Below, piece after piece: positions 25,297 through 32,810 of a stretch of DNA of 41,050 nt (positions within the stretch are counted from its first letter, which is position 1; each line of letters begins with the position of its first letter). The stretch comes from JBBSVE01 sp038233815 (GTDB taxonomy: Bacteria; Pseudomonadota; Alphaproteobacteria; Rhodobacterales; Rhodobacteraceae), in NCBI GenBank assembly GCA_038233815.1, contig JBBSVE010000006.1, positions 1 through 41,050 of the forward strand, read 5' to 3'. The notes below the pieces were generated by a model. That model saw nothing but the letters and a program-made list of their open reading frames with translations. It was not told where the DNA came from and searched no databases. Both the position numbers and the translations under genes were made by a program.

Positions 25297-26265
25297 ATGA
25301 GCCAGACCCGTCATACCAAGGTTCTCATCGTAGGCTCAGGCCCCGCGGGCTATTCTGCCGCCGTCTATGCGGCGCGCGCGATGACGCAGCCCATTCTCGT
25401 GCAGGGCCTGCAACCCGGCGGCCAGCTGACCATCACAACCGAGGTGGAGAACTGGCCCGGCGACGCGCAGGTGCAGGGCCCCGACCTGATGGTGCGGATG
25501 GAGGATCATGCCCGCGCGATGGGGGCAGAGGTGGTGTCGGACATGATCGCCACGCTGGACCTGTCGCGGCGGCCCTTCGTGGCCACCGCCGATTCGGGCG
25601 ACATCTACACCGCCGAGGCGCTGATCCTCGCGACCGGCGCGCAGGCGCGCTGGCTGGGCCTGCCGTCGGAGGACCGCTTCAAGGGCTTCGGCGTCTCCGC
25701 CTGCGCCACCTGCGACGGGTTCTTCTACCGGGGCCGCGAGGTCGTCGTCGTGGGCGGCGGCAACACGGCGGTGGAGGAGGCCCTGTTCCTCACCAACTTC
25801 GCGACCAAGGTGACGCTGGTGCATCGCCGCGACAGCCTGCGGGCGGAGAAGATCATGCAGGACCGCCTGTTCCGCCATCCCAAGGTGGAGGTCCTGTGGA
25901 ATCACGCGGTGGAGGAGGTTCTGGGCGACGCCTCCCCCCCCGGTGTCACCGGCCTGCGCGTGCGGCATGTGGAGACGGGGCGCCTCACCGATCTGCCCTG
26001 CGCGGGCGTGTTCGTGGCGATCGGCCATGCGCCGGCGTCGGACCTGGTGAAGGACCAGCTGGACCTGCACAACGGCGGTTATGTGAAGGTGCTTCCCGGC
26101 AGCACGCAGACCTCGGTTCCGGGCGTTTTCGCGGCGGGCGATCTGACCGACCACATCTACCGCCAAGCCGTGACGAGCGCCGGGATGGGCTGCATGGCGG
26201 CGCTCGACGCGGAGCGGTTCCTTGCCGAGCATGGTGTTCAGGAAGCGGCGGAGGCAGCCGAGTAG
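25297..26265 (+). CDS. trxB: Thioredoxin-disulfide reductase
   Basis: FAD- and NADPH-dependent enzyme that reduces thioredoxin in the cytoplasm, 322 residues. The FAD fingerprint LIVGSGPAGYSAAVYAAR is at the N-terminus. The redox pair is CATC at residues 136-139 (SACATCDGFFYRG). The NADPH fingerprint VVVVGGGNTAVEEAL follows, and the C-terminal FAD box is VFAAGDLTDHIYRQAVTSAG. It is divergent from an Lrp/AsnC regulator, a conserved arrangement in Rhodobacterales. The ATG at 25297 has a GGAG site. Confidence 0.95.
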   Translation: MSQTRHTKVLIVGSGPAGYSAAVYAARAMTQPILVQGLQPGGQLTITTEVENWPGDAQVQGPDLMVRMEDHARAMGAEVVSDMIATLDLSRRPFVATADSGDIYTAEALILATGAQARWLGLPSEDRFKGFGVSACATCDGFFYRGREVVVVGGGNTAVEEALFLTNFATKVTLVHRRDSLRAEKIMQDRLFRHPKVEVLWNHAVEEVLGDASPPGVTGLRVRHVETGRLTDLPCAGVFVAIGHAPASDLVKDQLDLHNGGYVKVLPGSTQTSVPGVFAAGDLTDHIYRQAVTSAGMGCMAALDAERFLAEHGVQEAAEAAE

Positions 26266-26318
26266 GGCTTTCGCGGGCAACGGACCCTTAACCGGTCCGT
26301 GCGACAAGGGGCCTGCGC

Positions 26319-26347
26319 TTGAACCCGGCCCCGGGTGTGCCTATTGG
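26319..26347 (+). promoter_or_regulatory. Possible promoter of the sulfate-activation gene
   Basis: TTGAAC (26319-26324; 4 of 6) and TATTGG (26342-26347; 3 of 6) are separated by 17 bases in the 117-base gap after trxB. The predicted leader is about 30 bases. Weak, but it is the best candidate in the gap. Confidence 0.3.
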
Positions 26348-26382
26348 GCGGTGCGTAACGCTGACCCGAAAGGCCGTTTCAC

Positions 26383-28089
26383 ATGGCAATGACGAACGTC
26401 ACCCCGATCCCGGAACTCTACGTATCCCCCGATTCCGCGCGCAAGTTGAAGTCGGATGCGGGGCGCCTCGCGTCATGGGATCTGACACAGCGGCAGGTCT
26501 GCGACCTCGAGCTTCTGATGAACGGCGGCTTTTATCCGCTGAAGGGTTTCCTGTCGGAGGCGGATTATCGCGGCGTCCTGTCCGACATGCGGCTGGAGGA
26601 TGGCGCGCTCTGGCCGATGCCCGTGACGCTCGACGTGTCGGAGGCGTTCGCCGGATCGGTGGAGCCGGGGCAGGACGTGGCGCTGCGCGATGCCGAAGGC
26701 GTGATCCTGGCCATCCTGTCGGTGACGGACAAGTGGGTGCCCGACAAGGCGGCTGAGGCGGTGGCGGTGTTCGGCGCCGACGATCTGGCCCACCCGGCGG
26801 TAAATTACCTCCATCACCGGGCGGGGCCGGTCTATCTCGGCGGGCCGATCACCGGCCTCCAGCCGCCGGTGCACTACGATTTCAAGGCCCGGCGCGACAC
26901 GCCGAACGAGCTGCGCGCCTATTTCCGCAAACTCGGCTGGCGCAAGATCGTGGCGTTCCAGACCCGCAATCCGCTTCACCGCGCGCATCAGGAACTGACC
27001 TTCCGCGCGGCGCGGGAGGCGCAGGCGAACCTGCTGATCCATCCCGTCGTGGGCATGACCAAACCGGGCGACGTCGATCATTTCACCCGCGTTCGCTGCT
27101 ACGAGGCGGTGCTCGACAAATATCCCGCCTCGACGACCCACATGAGCCTTTTGAACCTCGCGATGCGGATGGGCGGCCCGCGCGAGGCGCTGTGGCACGC
27201 AATCATCCGCAAGAATCACGGGCTGACCCACATGATCATCGGGCGCGATCATGCGGGGCCGGGGAAGACCAGCGCAGGTCAGGCGTTCTACGGCCCCTAT
27301 GACGCGCAGGCGCTGGTCGCGCAACATCAGGCGGAAATCGGCATCGAGATGGTCGACTTCAAGCAAATGGTCTACGTGCAGGAGCGCGCGCAGTATTTCC
27401 CGGTCGACGAGGTGCCGGAGGGCGCCACCGTCCTCGACATCTCCGGGACCGAACTGCGCCGGCGGCTCCGCGAGGGACTTGAGATCCCGGACTGGTTCTC
27501 CTTCCCCGAGGTGGTGACGCAGCTTCGCCGCACCTCGCCGCCACGCGACCGTCAGGGCTTCACCGTGTTCTTCACCGGGCTCTCGGGATCGGGCAAATCG
27601 ACTATCGCCAACGCACTGATGGTGAAGCTGATGGAGATGGGCGGACGCCCGGTGACGCTTCTGGACGGCGACGTGGTGCGCAAGAACCTGTCCTCCGAGC
27701 TTGGATTCTCCAAGGCGCACCGCGATCTCAACATCATGCGGATCGGCTATGTCGCGTCCGAAATCACCAAAAACGCGGGCATCGCGATCTGCGCGCCGAT
27801 CGCACCCTACACCGCGACCCGCCGCGCGGTGCGCGAGGGGATCGAGGCGTTCGGCGCGTTCGTGGAGGTGCATGTCGCAACCTCGCTCGAAGCCTGCGAG
27901 GCGCGGGATCGGAAGGGCCTCTACAAGCTCGCGCGGGAGGGAAAGATCAAGGCGTTCACCGGCATCTCGGACCCCTATGAGGCCCCGACGCATGCCGAAC
28001 TGGTGGTCGACACGGAGAATGTGGATGTCGACCATTGCGCGCATCAGGTGATCCTGAAGCTGGAGAGCATGGGCCTGATCCGAGCGTGA
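26383..28089 (+). CDS. sat: Fused sulfate adenylyltransferase/adenylylsulfate kinase
   Basis: Bifunctional enzyme of 568 residues that makes APS from sulfate and ATP and then phosphorylates it to PAPS. Residues 1-390 are a PUA-like plus catalytic ATP sulfurylase region with FQTRNPLHRAHQEL and IIGRDHAGPGKTSAG, which contain the nucleotide-binding QTRN, HRAH and GRDHAG boxes. From about 395 follows an APS kinase with P-loop GLSGSGKST (399-407), then LDGDVVRKNLS and ISDPYEAP. The ATP sulfurylase-APS kinase order is as in fungal and some bacterial fusions. It stands alone with no cysDN, cysH or cysJI nearby. PAPS could serve assimilation or the sulfotransferase at 16795-17466. Confidence 0.93.
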   Translation: MAMTNVTPIPELYVSPDSARKLKSDAGRLASWDLTQRQVCDLELLMNGGFYPLKGFLSEADYRGVLSDMRLEDGALWPMPVTLDVSEAFAGSVEPGQDVALRDAEGVILAILSVTDKWVPDKAAEAVAVFGADDLAHPAVNYLHHRAGPVYLGGPITGLQPPVHYDFKARRDTPNELRAYFRKLGWRKIVAFQTRNPLHRAHQELTFRAAREAQANLLIHPVVGMTKPGDVDHFTRVRCYEAVLDKYPASTTHMSLLNLAMRMGGPREALWHAIIRKNHGLTHMIIGRDHAGPGKTSAGQAFYGPYDAQALVAQHQAEIGIEMVDFKQMVYVQERAQYFPVDEVPEGATVLDISGTELRRRLREGLEIPDWFSFPEVVTQLRRTSPPRDRQGFTVFFTGLSGSGKSTIANALMVKLMEMGGRPVTLLDGDVVRKNLSSELGFSKAHRDLNIMRIGYVASEITKNAGIAICAPIAPYTATRRAVREGIEAFGAFVEVHVATSLEACEARDRKGLYKLAREGKIKAFTGISDPYEAPTHAELVVDTENVDVDHCAHQVILKLESMGLIRA

Positions 28090-28575
28090 TCACTCCGGCC
28101 GGGCCATCCGCCACAGGATCCCGTCCTTCAGCACGAACTGGTGGAACAGCGCCGCCGCCGCGTGCAGCAGGATGAGGATCATCAGCGCGTTCATCGCGTA
28201 GACATGCCAGTCGCCCAGACCCGGAAACCGCGCGAACCATGCGATCAGCCCGAGCGACGGCACGAGGATGAGCAGTCCGTATTGCAGTCGGTGGGTCCAG
28301 AGCGCGAAGCGGTCGATCAGGGGCCAGGCGGTCCGTTTCGGTTTCGGCACGCCCTCGACCCGCCGCAGCGTCAGGCGCAGGATCGTCAGCGCGAGGATCG
28401 CCGATCCTACGCCGATATGGCTGTAGTGGACCCACCCTGCGACCGCCGCCCCCTCGACGCGCTGGTCCAGCGCCTTGCCCATGCCATCGCTGAACACCCA
28501 GTTCCACACGATCAGGATGGCGATGATCCAGTGCAATGCGATATGCGTCGCACTGTAGCCTCTCGTGATCGGCAT
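28090..28575 (-). CDS. Cytochrome b561-type membrane protein
   Basis: Four-helix inner-membrane haem protein of 161 residues from the ATG at 28575. Candidate haem-ligand histidines sit in the first helix (SATHIALHWIIAILIVWNW), after it (WVHYSHIGVG), and in the last helices (DWHVYAMNALMILILLHAAAALFHQF). Family members oxidise ubiquinol or pass electrons to periplasmic partners, and some scavenge superoxide. The stop abuts the convergent sat stop directly. A 12-base palindrome lies just upstream. No partner protein gene is adjacent. Confidence 0.87.
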   Translation of the reverse strand: MPITRGYSATHIALHWIIAILIVWNWVFSDGMGKALDQRVEGAAVAGWVHYSHIGVGSAILALTILRLTLRRVEGVPKPKRTAWPLIDRFALWTHRLQYGLLILVPSLGLIAWFARFPGLGDWHVYAMNALMILILLHAAAALFHQFVLKDGILWRMARPE

Positions 28576-28591
28576 GCTCTCGTCCCCGATA

Positions 28592-28603
28592 GTTGCGCGC
28601 AAC
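28592..28603. promoter_or_regulatory. Perfect 12-base palindrome upstream of cytochrome b561
   Basis: GTTGCGCGCAAC is a perfect palindrome ending 16 bases ahead of the cytochrome b561 ATG, where an operator could block initiation. No regulator is known for it. The core TTGCGCG also occurs in the lrp-trxB gap on the minus strand (25184-25190). Confidence 0.28.
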
Positions 28604-28625
28604 GTCGACCCGGCAATCTGGCACG

Positions 28626-28654
28626 AAAAAGCCCGCGGGAAAGTCCCCGCGGGC
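28626..28654 (-). terminator. Rho-independent terminator of the Hsp20-DUF1150 operon
   Basis: A perfect 9-bp GC stem, GCCCGCGGG (28631-28639) and CCCGCGGGC (28646-28654), with a 6-base loop is followed on the minus strand by five T residues (28630-28626). It begins 24 bases after the DUF1150 stop. It is the clearest intrinsic terminator in the window. Confidence 0.88.
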
Positions 28655-28677
28655 CGTATGTCGCACAATCCTGATGG

Positions 28678-28905
28678 TCAGTGCACGCTGACGGGCGCCA
28701 GATCGTTCTGTCGGGCCAGCGCGAAGGCCATGCCCTTGTCGGCGACCAGCGCCAGACGTTCTCCGTCCGCTCCGTGCACGGCATAGAGCATGGTCAGCCC
28801 CTCGGCCTGTTCCTGCACCTCGTCGGGCAGATCCGCGACCAGAACCGGCCGCACGTAGACGATGTCCTGTGCCGTTTCAGGCAATCCGTTGATGGTGGTG
28901 TTCAT
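28678..28905 (-). CDS. DUF1150 family protein
   Basis: Small acidic protein of 75 residues found in alphaproteobacteria next to small heat-shock genes. Typical are the IVYVRPVLVADLPDEVQEQA middle and the C-terminal LALVADKGMAFALARQND segment, which resembles a short regulatory domain. Function is unknown; a partner role for Hsp20 is an inference from the constant pairing. It follows the Hsp20 gene by nine bases and is followed by a strong terminator, so the two form a closed bicistronic operon. Confidence 0.85.
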   Translation of the reverse strand: MNTTINGLPETAQDIVYVRPVLVADLPDEVQEQAEGLTMLYAVHGADGERLALVADKGMAFALARQNDLAPVSVH

Positions 28906-28914
28906 ATCCGCCTC

Positions 28915-29328
28915 CTATCTGCGGTCGATGGTGATGGTCTGGACGACCCTGTCGGGCACCGCGCGCCGGAGGTCGATGGAAAGAAGTCCGTGCTCCAACC
29001 CTGCGCGCGCGACCTCCACCCCTTCGGCGAGCACGAAAGACCGCTGAAAACTCCGCGCGGCAATCCCGCGATGGAGGAACGTACGCGTATCCTCCTCCGC
29101 CGTCTGCCGGCCCCGAACCACGAGCTGACCACCCTCCACCGTGATCGCCAGATCTTCATCGCGAAAGCCCGCGACGGCCAGCGTGATCCGGTAGTCGGTC
29201 TCGCTCACCGCCTCGATGTTGAAGGGCGGGTAACCTTCGGCGGAGGTCTTGGCCGTCCGTTCGACCAGCCGTTCAAGCTGCTCGAACCCCAGAAGGTTGG
29301 GATGGGCCCCAAAGCTTAGTTTCGTCAT
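28915..29328 (-). CDS. Small heat-shock protein (Hsp20, IbpA-like)
   Basis: ATP-independent holdase chaperone of 137 residues that binds unfolding proteins in the cytoplasm. The N-terminal FGAHPNLLGFEQLERLVER aromatic/helical arm is followed by an alpha-crystallin domain from about residue 33 (YPPFNIEAVSETDYRITLAV, VVRGRQ, FLHRGIAARSFQRSFVLAEG and AGLEHGLLSIDLRR). The C-terminal tail is short and lacks an obvious I-x-I motif beyond ITI. A promoter-like pair lies upstream, with DUF1150 and a terminator downstream. Heat-shock control is likely from family knowledge. Confidence 0.92.
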   Translation of the reverse strand: MTKLSFGAHPNLLGFEQLERLVERTAKTSAEGYPPFNIEAVSETDYRITLAVAGFRDEDLAITVEGGQLVVRGRQTAEEDTRTFLHRGIAARSFQRSFVLAEGVEVARAGLEHGLLSIDLRRAVPDRVVQTITIDRR

Positions 29329-29395
29329 CGTCCTGCCCTTGTCTCAAGCGACATTCCGTTCGGTGAACGCCGATCACGGCCGTTCCAGAAGTTTG

Positions 29396-29424
29396 AATAT
29401 GGAGCATTTCCCCGTGATCGCAAG
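29396..29424 (-). promoter_or_regulatory. Likely (heat-shock?) promoter of the Hsp20 operon
   Basis: On the minus strand CTTGCG (29424-29419) and CATATT (29401-29396) are 17 bases apart, giving a leader of about 60 bases to the Hsp20 ATG. The CTTG-type -35 resembles RpoH promoters of alphaproteobacteria, which suits the gene. Sigma-factor assignment is inference. Confidence 0.5.
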
Positions 29425-29437
29425 GGTCGCGATTTCT

Positions 29438-29466
29438 TCGCAACCCCGCGCCCGATCGGATATGAT
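29438..29466 (+). promoter_or_regulatory. Likely sigma-70 promoter of the ydcH-like gene
   Basis: TTCGCA (29438-29443; 4 of 6) and TATGAT (29461-29466; 5 of 6) are separated by 17 bases. Transcription would begin near 29473, about 36 bases before the ATG at 29509. It lies back-to-back with the Hsp20 promoter. Confidence 0.5.
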
Positions 29467-29508
29467 GGCGGTTCCGGGCCCTTCGGGCTCCCATCCGACG
29501 GACCCTGC

Positions 29509-29727
29509 ATGAACGCGCCTTCCGAGATGAAACACGACGACATGATCCGCTTCCGGCTGGAGGTCCTTCGCCGCGAGCACCGCGATCTGGATGCTGCGAT
29601 TCAAGCCGTGGAGGCGCAGGTTCTGCCCGATGCGCTGATGCTCCGGCGTCTGAAAAAGCAGAAACTGGGGCTGAAGGAGCGGATTGTGAAGCTCGAGGAT
29701 GACATCATCCCCGACATCATCGCCTGA
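29509..29727 (+). CDS. YdcH/DUF465 family small coiled-coil protein
   Basis: Helical protein of 72 residues with the DUF465 pattern: LEVLRREHRDLDAAIQAVEA then LMLRRLKKQKLGLKERIVKL, ending in an acidic DDIIPDI tail. Family members are small cytoplasmic proteins of unknown function. A second in-frame ATG at 29527 is possible. It has its own promoter and is followed 69 bases later by metG, with which it may be co-transcribed. Confidence 0.85.
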   Translation: MNAPSEMKHDDMIRFRLEVLRREHRDLDAAIQAVEAQVLPDALMLRRLKKQKLGLKERIVKLEDDIIPDIIA

Positions 29728-29796
29728 GCGCCCCGCTCTCTGGCCCTCCGCGCGCGTTCGGGCTAGAGCGGTGCCGACCTTCAGTCCGGAACGCGC

Positions 29797-31506
29797 ATGG
29801 CCCGCCATCTCATCACCTCGGCGATCCCCTATATCAACGGGATCAAGCATCTGGGCAATCTGGTGGGCAGCCAGCTTCCCGCCGATCTCTATGCCCGCTA
29901 CCTGCGCGGGCGCGGCCACGAGGTGCTGTTCCTCTGCGCCACCGACGAACACGGCACACCGGCGGAGCTTGCGGCGGCCAAGGCCGGCCTCCCGGTCGCG
30001 GATTACTGCGCGGGTATGCATGCCGTGCAGGCGGAGATCGCGCGCGGCTTCCGGCTGTCCTTCGACCATTTCGGCCGCTCCTCCAGCGCCGAGAATCGCG
30101 CCCTGACGCAAACCTTCGCGGCCCGGCTGCATGCGCAGGGGCTGATTCGCGAGGTCAGCGAGCGCCAGATGTATTCGCTGACCGACGCGCGCTTCCTGCC
30201 CGATCGCTATATCGAGGGCACCTGCCCGAACTGCGGCTACGCCTCCGCACGGGGCGACCAGTGCGACAACTGCACCAAGCAGCTTGATCCGACGGACCTG
30301 ATCGAACCGCACTCCACGATCTCGGGCTCCACCGATCTGGAGTTGCGCGAGACGACACACCTGTTCCTGCGCCAGTCCGAGATGCGGGGCGAGCTGGCCG
30401 CATGGATCGACGGCAAGACCGACTGGCCGATCCTCACGACCTCCATCGCGCGGAAATGGCTGACGGACGGCGAGGGTCTGCAGGACCGCGGCATCACGCG
30501 CGATCTGTCCTGGGGCGTGCCAGTGCAGTTCGACGGCGCGCCGTGGCAGGGGATGGAGGGCAAGGTCTTCTACGTCTGGTTCGATGCCCCGATCGAATAT
30601 ATCGCCTGCGCGCAGGAATGGGCGGCGGCCACCGGGGCCGACTGGGCGCGCTGGTGGCGCACCGATCAAGGGGCCGCCGACGTGACCTACACGCAGTTCA
30701 TGGGCAAGGACAACGTGCCGTTCCACACCCTGTCCTTCCCCGCGACGATCCTCGGGTCGGGCGGGCCGTGGAAGCTCGTCGATTACATCAAGTCGTTCAA
30801 TTACCTCAATTACGACGGCGGCCAGTTCTCCACCTCGCGCGGGCGCGGCGTGTTCATGGATCAGGCGCTTTCCCTTCTGCCCGCTGATTACTGGCGCTGG
30901 TGGCTCCTGACCCATGCCCCCGAAAGCGCCGACGCCGAGTTCACGTGGGAAAATTTCCAGCAGTCGGTCAACAAGGATCTGGCCGACGTGCTGGGGAATT
31001 TCGTGAGCCGCGTGACCAAGTTCTGCCGCGCGAAATTCGGCGAAACAGTGCCCGCGGATGGCGCCTTCGGCCCGGCGGAGGCGTCGCTGATCGCCGATCT
31101 GGGCGTCAGGCTCATGGCCTACGAGGGCTGGATGGATGCCAAGGAGGTCCGCAAGGCCGCGTCCGAGTTGCGCGGCATCTGGGTCGCGGGCAACGAATAT
31201 CTCCAGGCCGCCGCTCCGTGGACGACGGTGAAGACGGACCCCGCGCGCGCGGCGGCGACCGTGCGGTTGGCGCTCAATCTGATCCGGCTCTACGCGGTCC
31301 TGTCGCGCCCCTTCATCCCCGATGCCGCCGCCTCGATGATGGACGGGATGCGGTCCGACGACTGGAGCTGGCCCGACGATGTCGGCACCGCGCTGGCGCT
31401 GTTGCCCCCGGGCCACGCGTTCGACGTGCCCGAGGTGCTGTTTCGCAAGATCACCGACGAGGAGCGCGCCGACTGGCAGGAGAGGTTCGCGGGGGTGCGG
31501 ACCTGA
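29797..31506 (+). CDS. metG: Methionyl-tRNA synthetase
   Basis: Charges tRNA-Met with methionine in the cytoplasm, 569 residues. The HIGH-type motif is PYINGIKHLGN (residues 11-21). A zinc knuckle has Cys143/Cys146 and Cys156/Cys159 (CPNCGYASARGDQCDNC). The methionine-site AWIDG and VPVQFDG...WFDAPIEY segments follow. The KMSKS loop appears as QFSTSRGRGVF, with Q in place of the first lysine, a variation seen in this subgroup. The anticodon-binding helical domain is complete, but there is no C-terminal dimerisation extension. It converges with the FAH-family gene across 15 bases. Confidence 0.94.
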   Translation: MARHLITSAIPYINGIKHLGNLVGSQLPADLYARYLRGRGHEVLFLCATDEHGTPAELAAAKAGLPVADYCAGMHAVQAEIARGFRLSFDHFGRSSSAENRALTQTFAARLHAQGLIREVSERQMYSLTDARFLPDRYIEGTCPNCGYASARGDQCDNCTKQLDPTDLIEPHSTISGSTDLELRETTHLFLRQSEMRGELAAWIDGKTDWPILTTSIARKWLTDGEGLQDRGITRDLSWGVPVQFDGAPWQGMEGKVFYVWFDAPIEYIACAQEWAAATGADWARWWRTDQGAADVTYTQFMGKDNVPFHTLSFPATILGSGGPWKLVDYIKSFNYLNYDGGQFSTSRGRGVFMDQALSLLPADYWRWWLLTHAPESADAEFTWENFQQSVNKDLADVLGNFVSRVTKFCRAKFGETVPADGAFGPAEASLIADLGVRLMAYEGWMDAKEVRKAASELRGIWVAGNEYLQAAAPWTTVKTDPARAAATVRLALNLIRLYAVLSRPFIPDAAASMMDGMRSDDWSWPDDVGTALALLPPGHAFDVPEVLFRKITDEERADWQERFAGVRT

Positions 31507-31521
31507 CCGCACCCCGACGGA

Positions 31522-32367
31522 TCAGGCGTCCGCCTTCACGTCCTGCCGCTGGGTCCCCAGACCGTCGATGCCCAGTTCCACCTTGTCGCCCGCTTTCAGA
31601 TAGCGCGGCGGCTTCATGCCCATCCCCACGCCCGGAGGCGTCCCGGTGGAGATCACGTCGCCCGGATGCAGCGACATGAACTGCGACAGATAGCTCACCA
31701 GATGCGCCACGCCGTAGACCATCGTGGCGGTGGAGCCGTCCTGCACCCGCTCGCCGTTGACCGAGAGCCAGAGCGAGAGGTCCTGCGGGTCGGCCACCTC
31801 GTCGCGGGTCACGAGCCACGGCCCGATCTGGCCGAAGTTGTCGCAGCTCTTGCCCTTGGTCCACTGGCCCGACCGCTCGGTCTGGAACGCGCGCTCGGAG
31901 ACGTCGTTGGTCACCGCGTAGCCTGCCACATAGGACAGCGCGTCGGCCTCGGAGACGTATTTAGCGCGCCGTCCGATCACCACCGCAAGCTCCACCTCCC
32001 AGTCGGTCTTCTGCGACCCGCGCGGGATCACGATCGGATCGTTCGGCCCCACAATGGAAGAGGTGGCCTTCATGAAGATGATCGGCTCCGGCGGCACGGA
32101 GGCCCCCGTCTCCGCCGCGTGATCGGAATAGTTCAGCCCGATGCAGATGAACTTGCCTGTCCCCGCGATCGGCGGGCCCAGCCGGGTCTTCGGGTCGACC
32201 TTCGGCAGGTTCGACGGATCGATCTTGGCCAGCGCCGCCAGCCCTTCATCGGACAGCGCGTCGCCGCGCAGGTCCGACACATGGGCCGAGAGATCGCGGA
32301 TCGTGCCGTCCGCCGCCATCATTCCGGGGCTTTCCTTGCCCGCGGGTCCGTGACGCAAAAGCTTCAT
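31522..32367 (-). CDS. Fumarylacetoacetate hydrolase family protein
   Basis: Enzyme of 281 residues with the FAH C-terminal fold, a family that includes fumarylpyruvate, ureidoglycolate and 2,4-diketo-3-deoxy-fuconate hydrolases. The N-terminal region is about 70 residues (MKLLRHGPAGKESPGMMAAD). The catalytic core contains KFICIGLNYSDHAAE, and the acidic metal-binding region is DWEVELAVVIGRRA. The closing ISTGTPPGVGMGMKPPRYL is the family loop. The frame runs upstream through the tRNA, but the ATG at 32367 is the family start. Substrate unknown; no pathway partners nearby. Confidence 0.88.
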   Translation of the reverse strand: MKLLRHGPAGKESPGMMAADGTIRDLSAHVSDLRGDALSDEGLAALAKIDPSNLPKVDPKTRLGPPIAGTGKFICIGLNYSDHAAETGASVPPEPIIFMKATSSIVGPNDPIVIPRGSQKTDWEVELAVVIGRRAKYVSEADALSYVAGYAVTNDVSERAFQTERSGQWTKGKSCDNFGQIGPWLVTRDEVADPQDLSLWLSVNGERVQDGSTATMVYGVAHLVSYLSQFMSLHPGDVISTGTPPGVGMGMKPPRYLKAGDKVELGIDGLGTQRQDVKADA

Positions 32368-32480
32368 TCGGTATTCCTTTCCTCGACATTCGACCACCCG
32401 CCGTCGATGCCACGCGCAGCGCCGGATGTCAGGGGGGGAATTGCGGGACAGGGCGGCGTCACTCTCCCGCAGGGGAGGAC

Positions 32481-32556
32481 TGGTGCCCGGAGGCGGATTT
32501 GAACCACCGACACACGGATTTTCAATCCGTTGCTCTACCAACTGAGCTATCCGGGC
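32481..32556 (-). tRNA. tRNA-Phe (anticodon GAA)
   Basis: A 76-base cloverleaf on the minus strand. The acceptor pairs GCCCGGA with TCCGGGC, the D-arm contains AGCTCAGTTGGTAGAGC, the anticodon loop is TTGAAAA with GAA, and the T-arm contains GGTTCAAATCC. CCA is encoded at 32483-32481. It lies downstream of yacG on the same strand, a conserved place, and no integrase or repeat of its 3' end is next to it. Confidence 0.97.
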
Positions 32557-32636
32557 ACGTGGCGGCGGGTTTAAGCGAGGCCATGCGGGCTGTCCAGAGC
32601 TTACGCGGTGAAATCTGCGCATCCCGCCCGGGACGG

Positions 32637-32810
32637 CTACTGGCGTTGCGGCGGAACGGGGGCCGGGGCCTCGTCATCCTCGTCCGCGGGGCCTGCGGGA
32701 AGCGCATAGCCACTTGTCAGCCAGCGCCCCAGATCCACGTCGGCGCAGCGACGCGAGCAGAACGGGCGGTAGTTCGGATCGCTCTCGCGCTGGCAGATCG
32801 GGCAGGTCAT
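32637..32810 (-). CDS. yacG: DNA gyrase inhibitor YacG-like zinc protein
   Basis: Small zinc-ribbon protein of 57 residues, easily missed because of its length. The sequence opens MTCPICQRESDPNYRPFCSR followed by RCADVDLGRWLTSGY. The zinc ligands are Cys3, Cys6, Cys18 and Cys22, in C-x2-C and C-x3-C pairs. E. coli YacG binds GyrB and inhibits gyrase; relatives keep the same pattern. The tail is acidic and proline-rich. Its ATG overlaps the stop of the RNase E/G-type gene (ATGA), so it is translationally coupled to that enzyme as the last gene of the infA operon. Confidence 0.9.
   Translation of the reverse strand: MTCPICQRESDPNYRPFCSRRCADVDLGRWLTSGYALPAGPADEDDEAPAPVPPQRQ

Noticed and set aside
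26281..26299. Inverted repeat CGGACC/GGTCCG after trxB as a terminator
   Set aside because: Stem of six pairs with no T-run; too weak.
32481..32556. tRNA-Phe as an integration site
   Set aside because: No integrase, repeat of the tRNA end or change in composition next to it; both flanks are conserved core genes.
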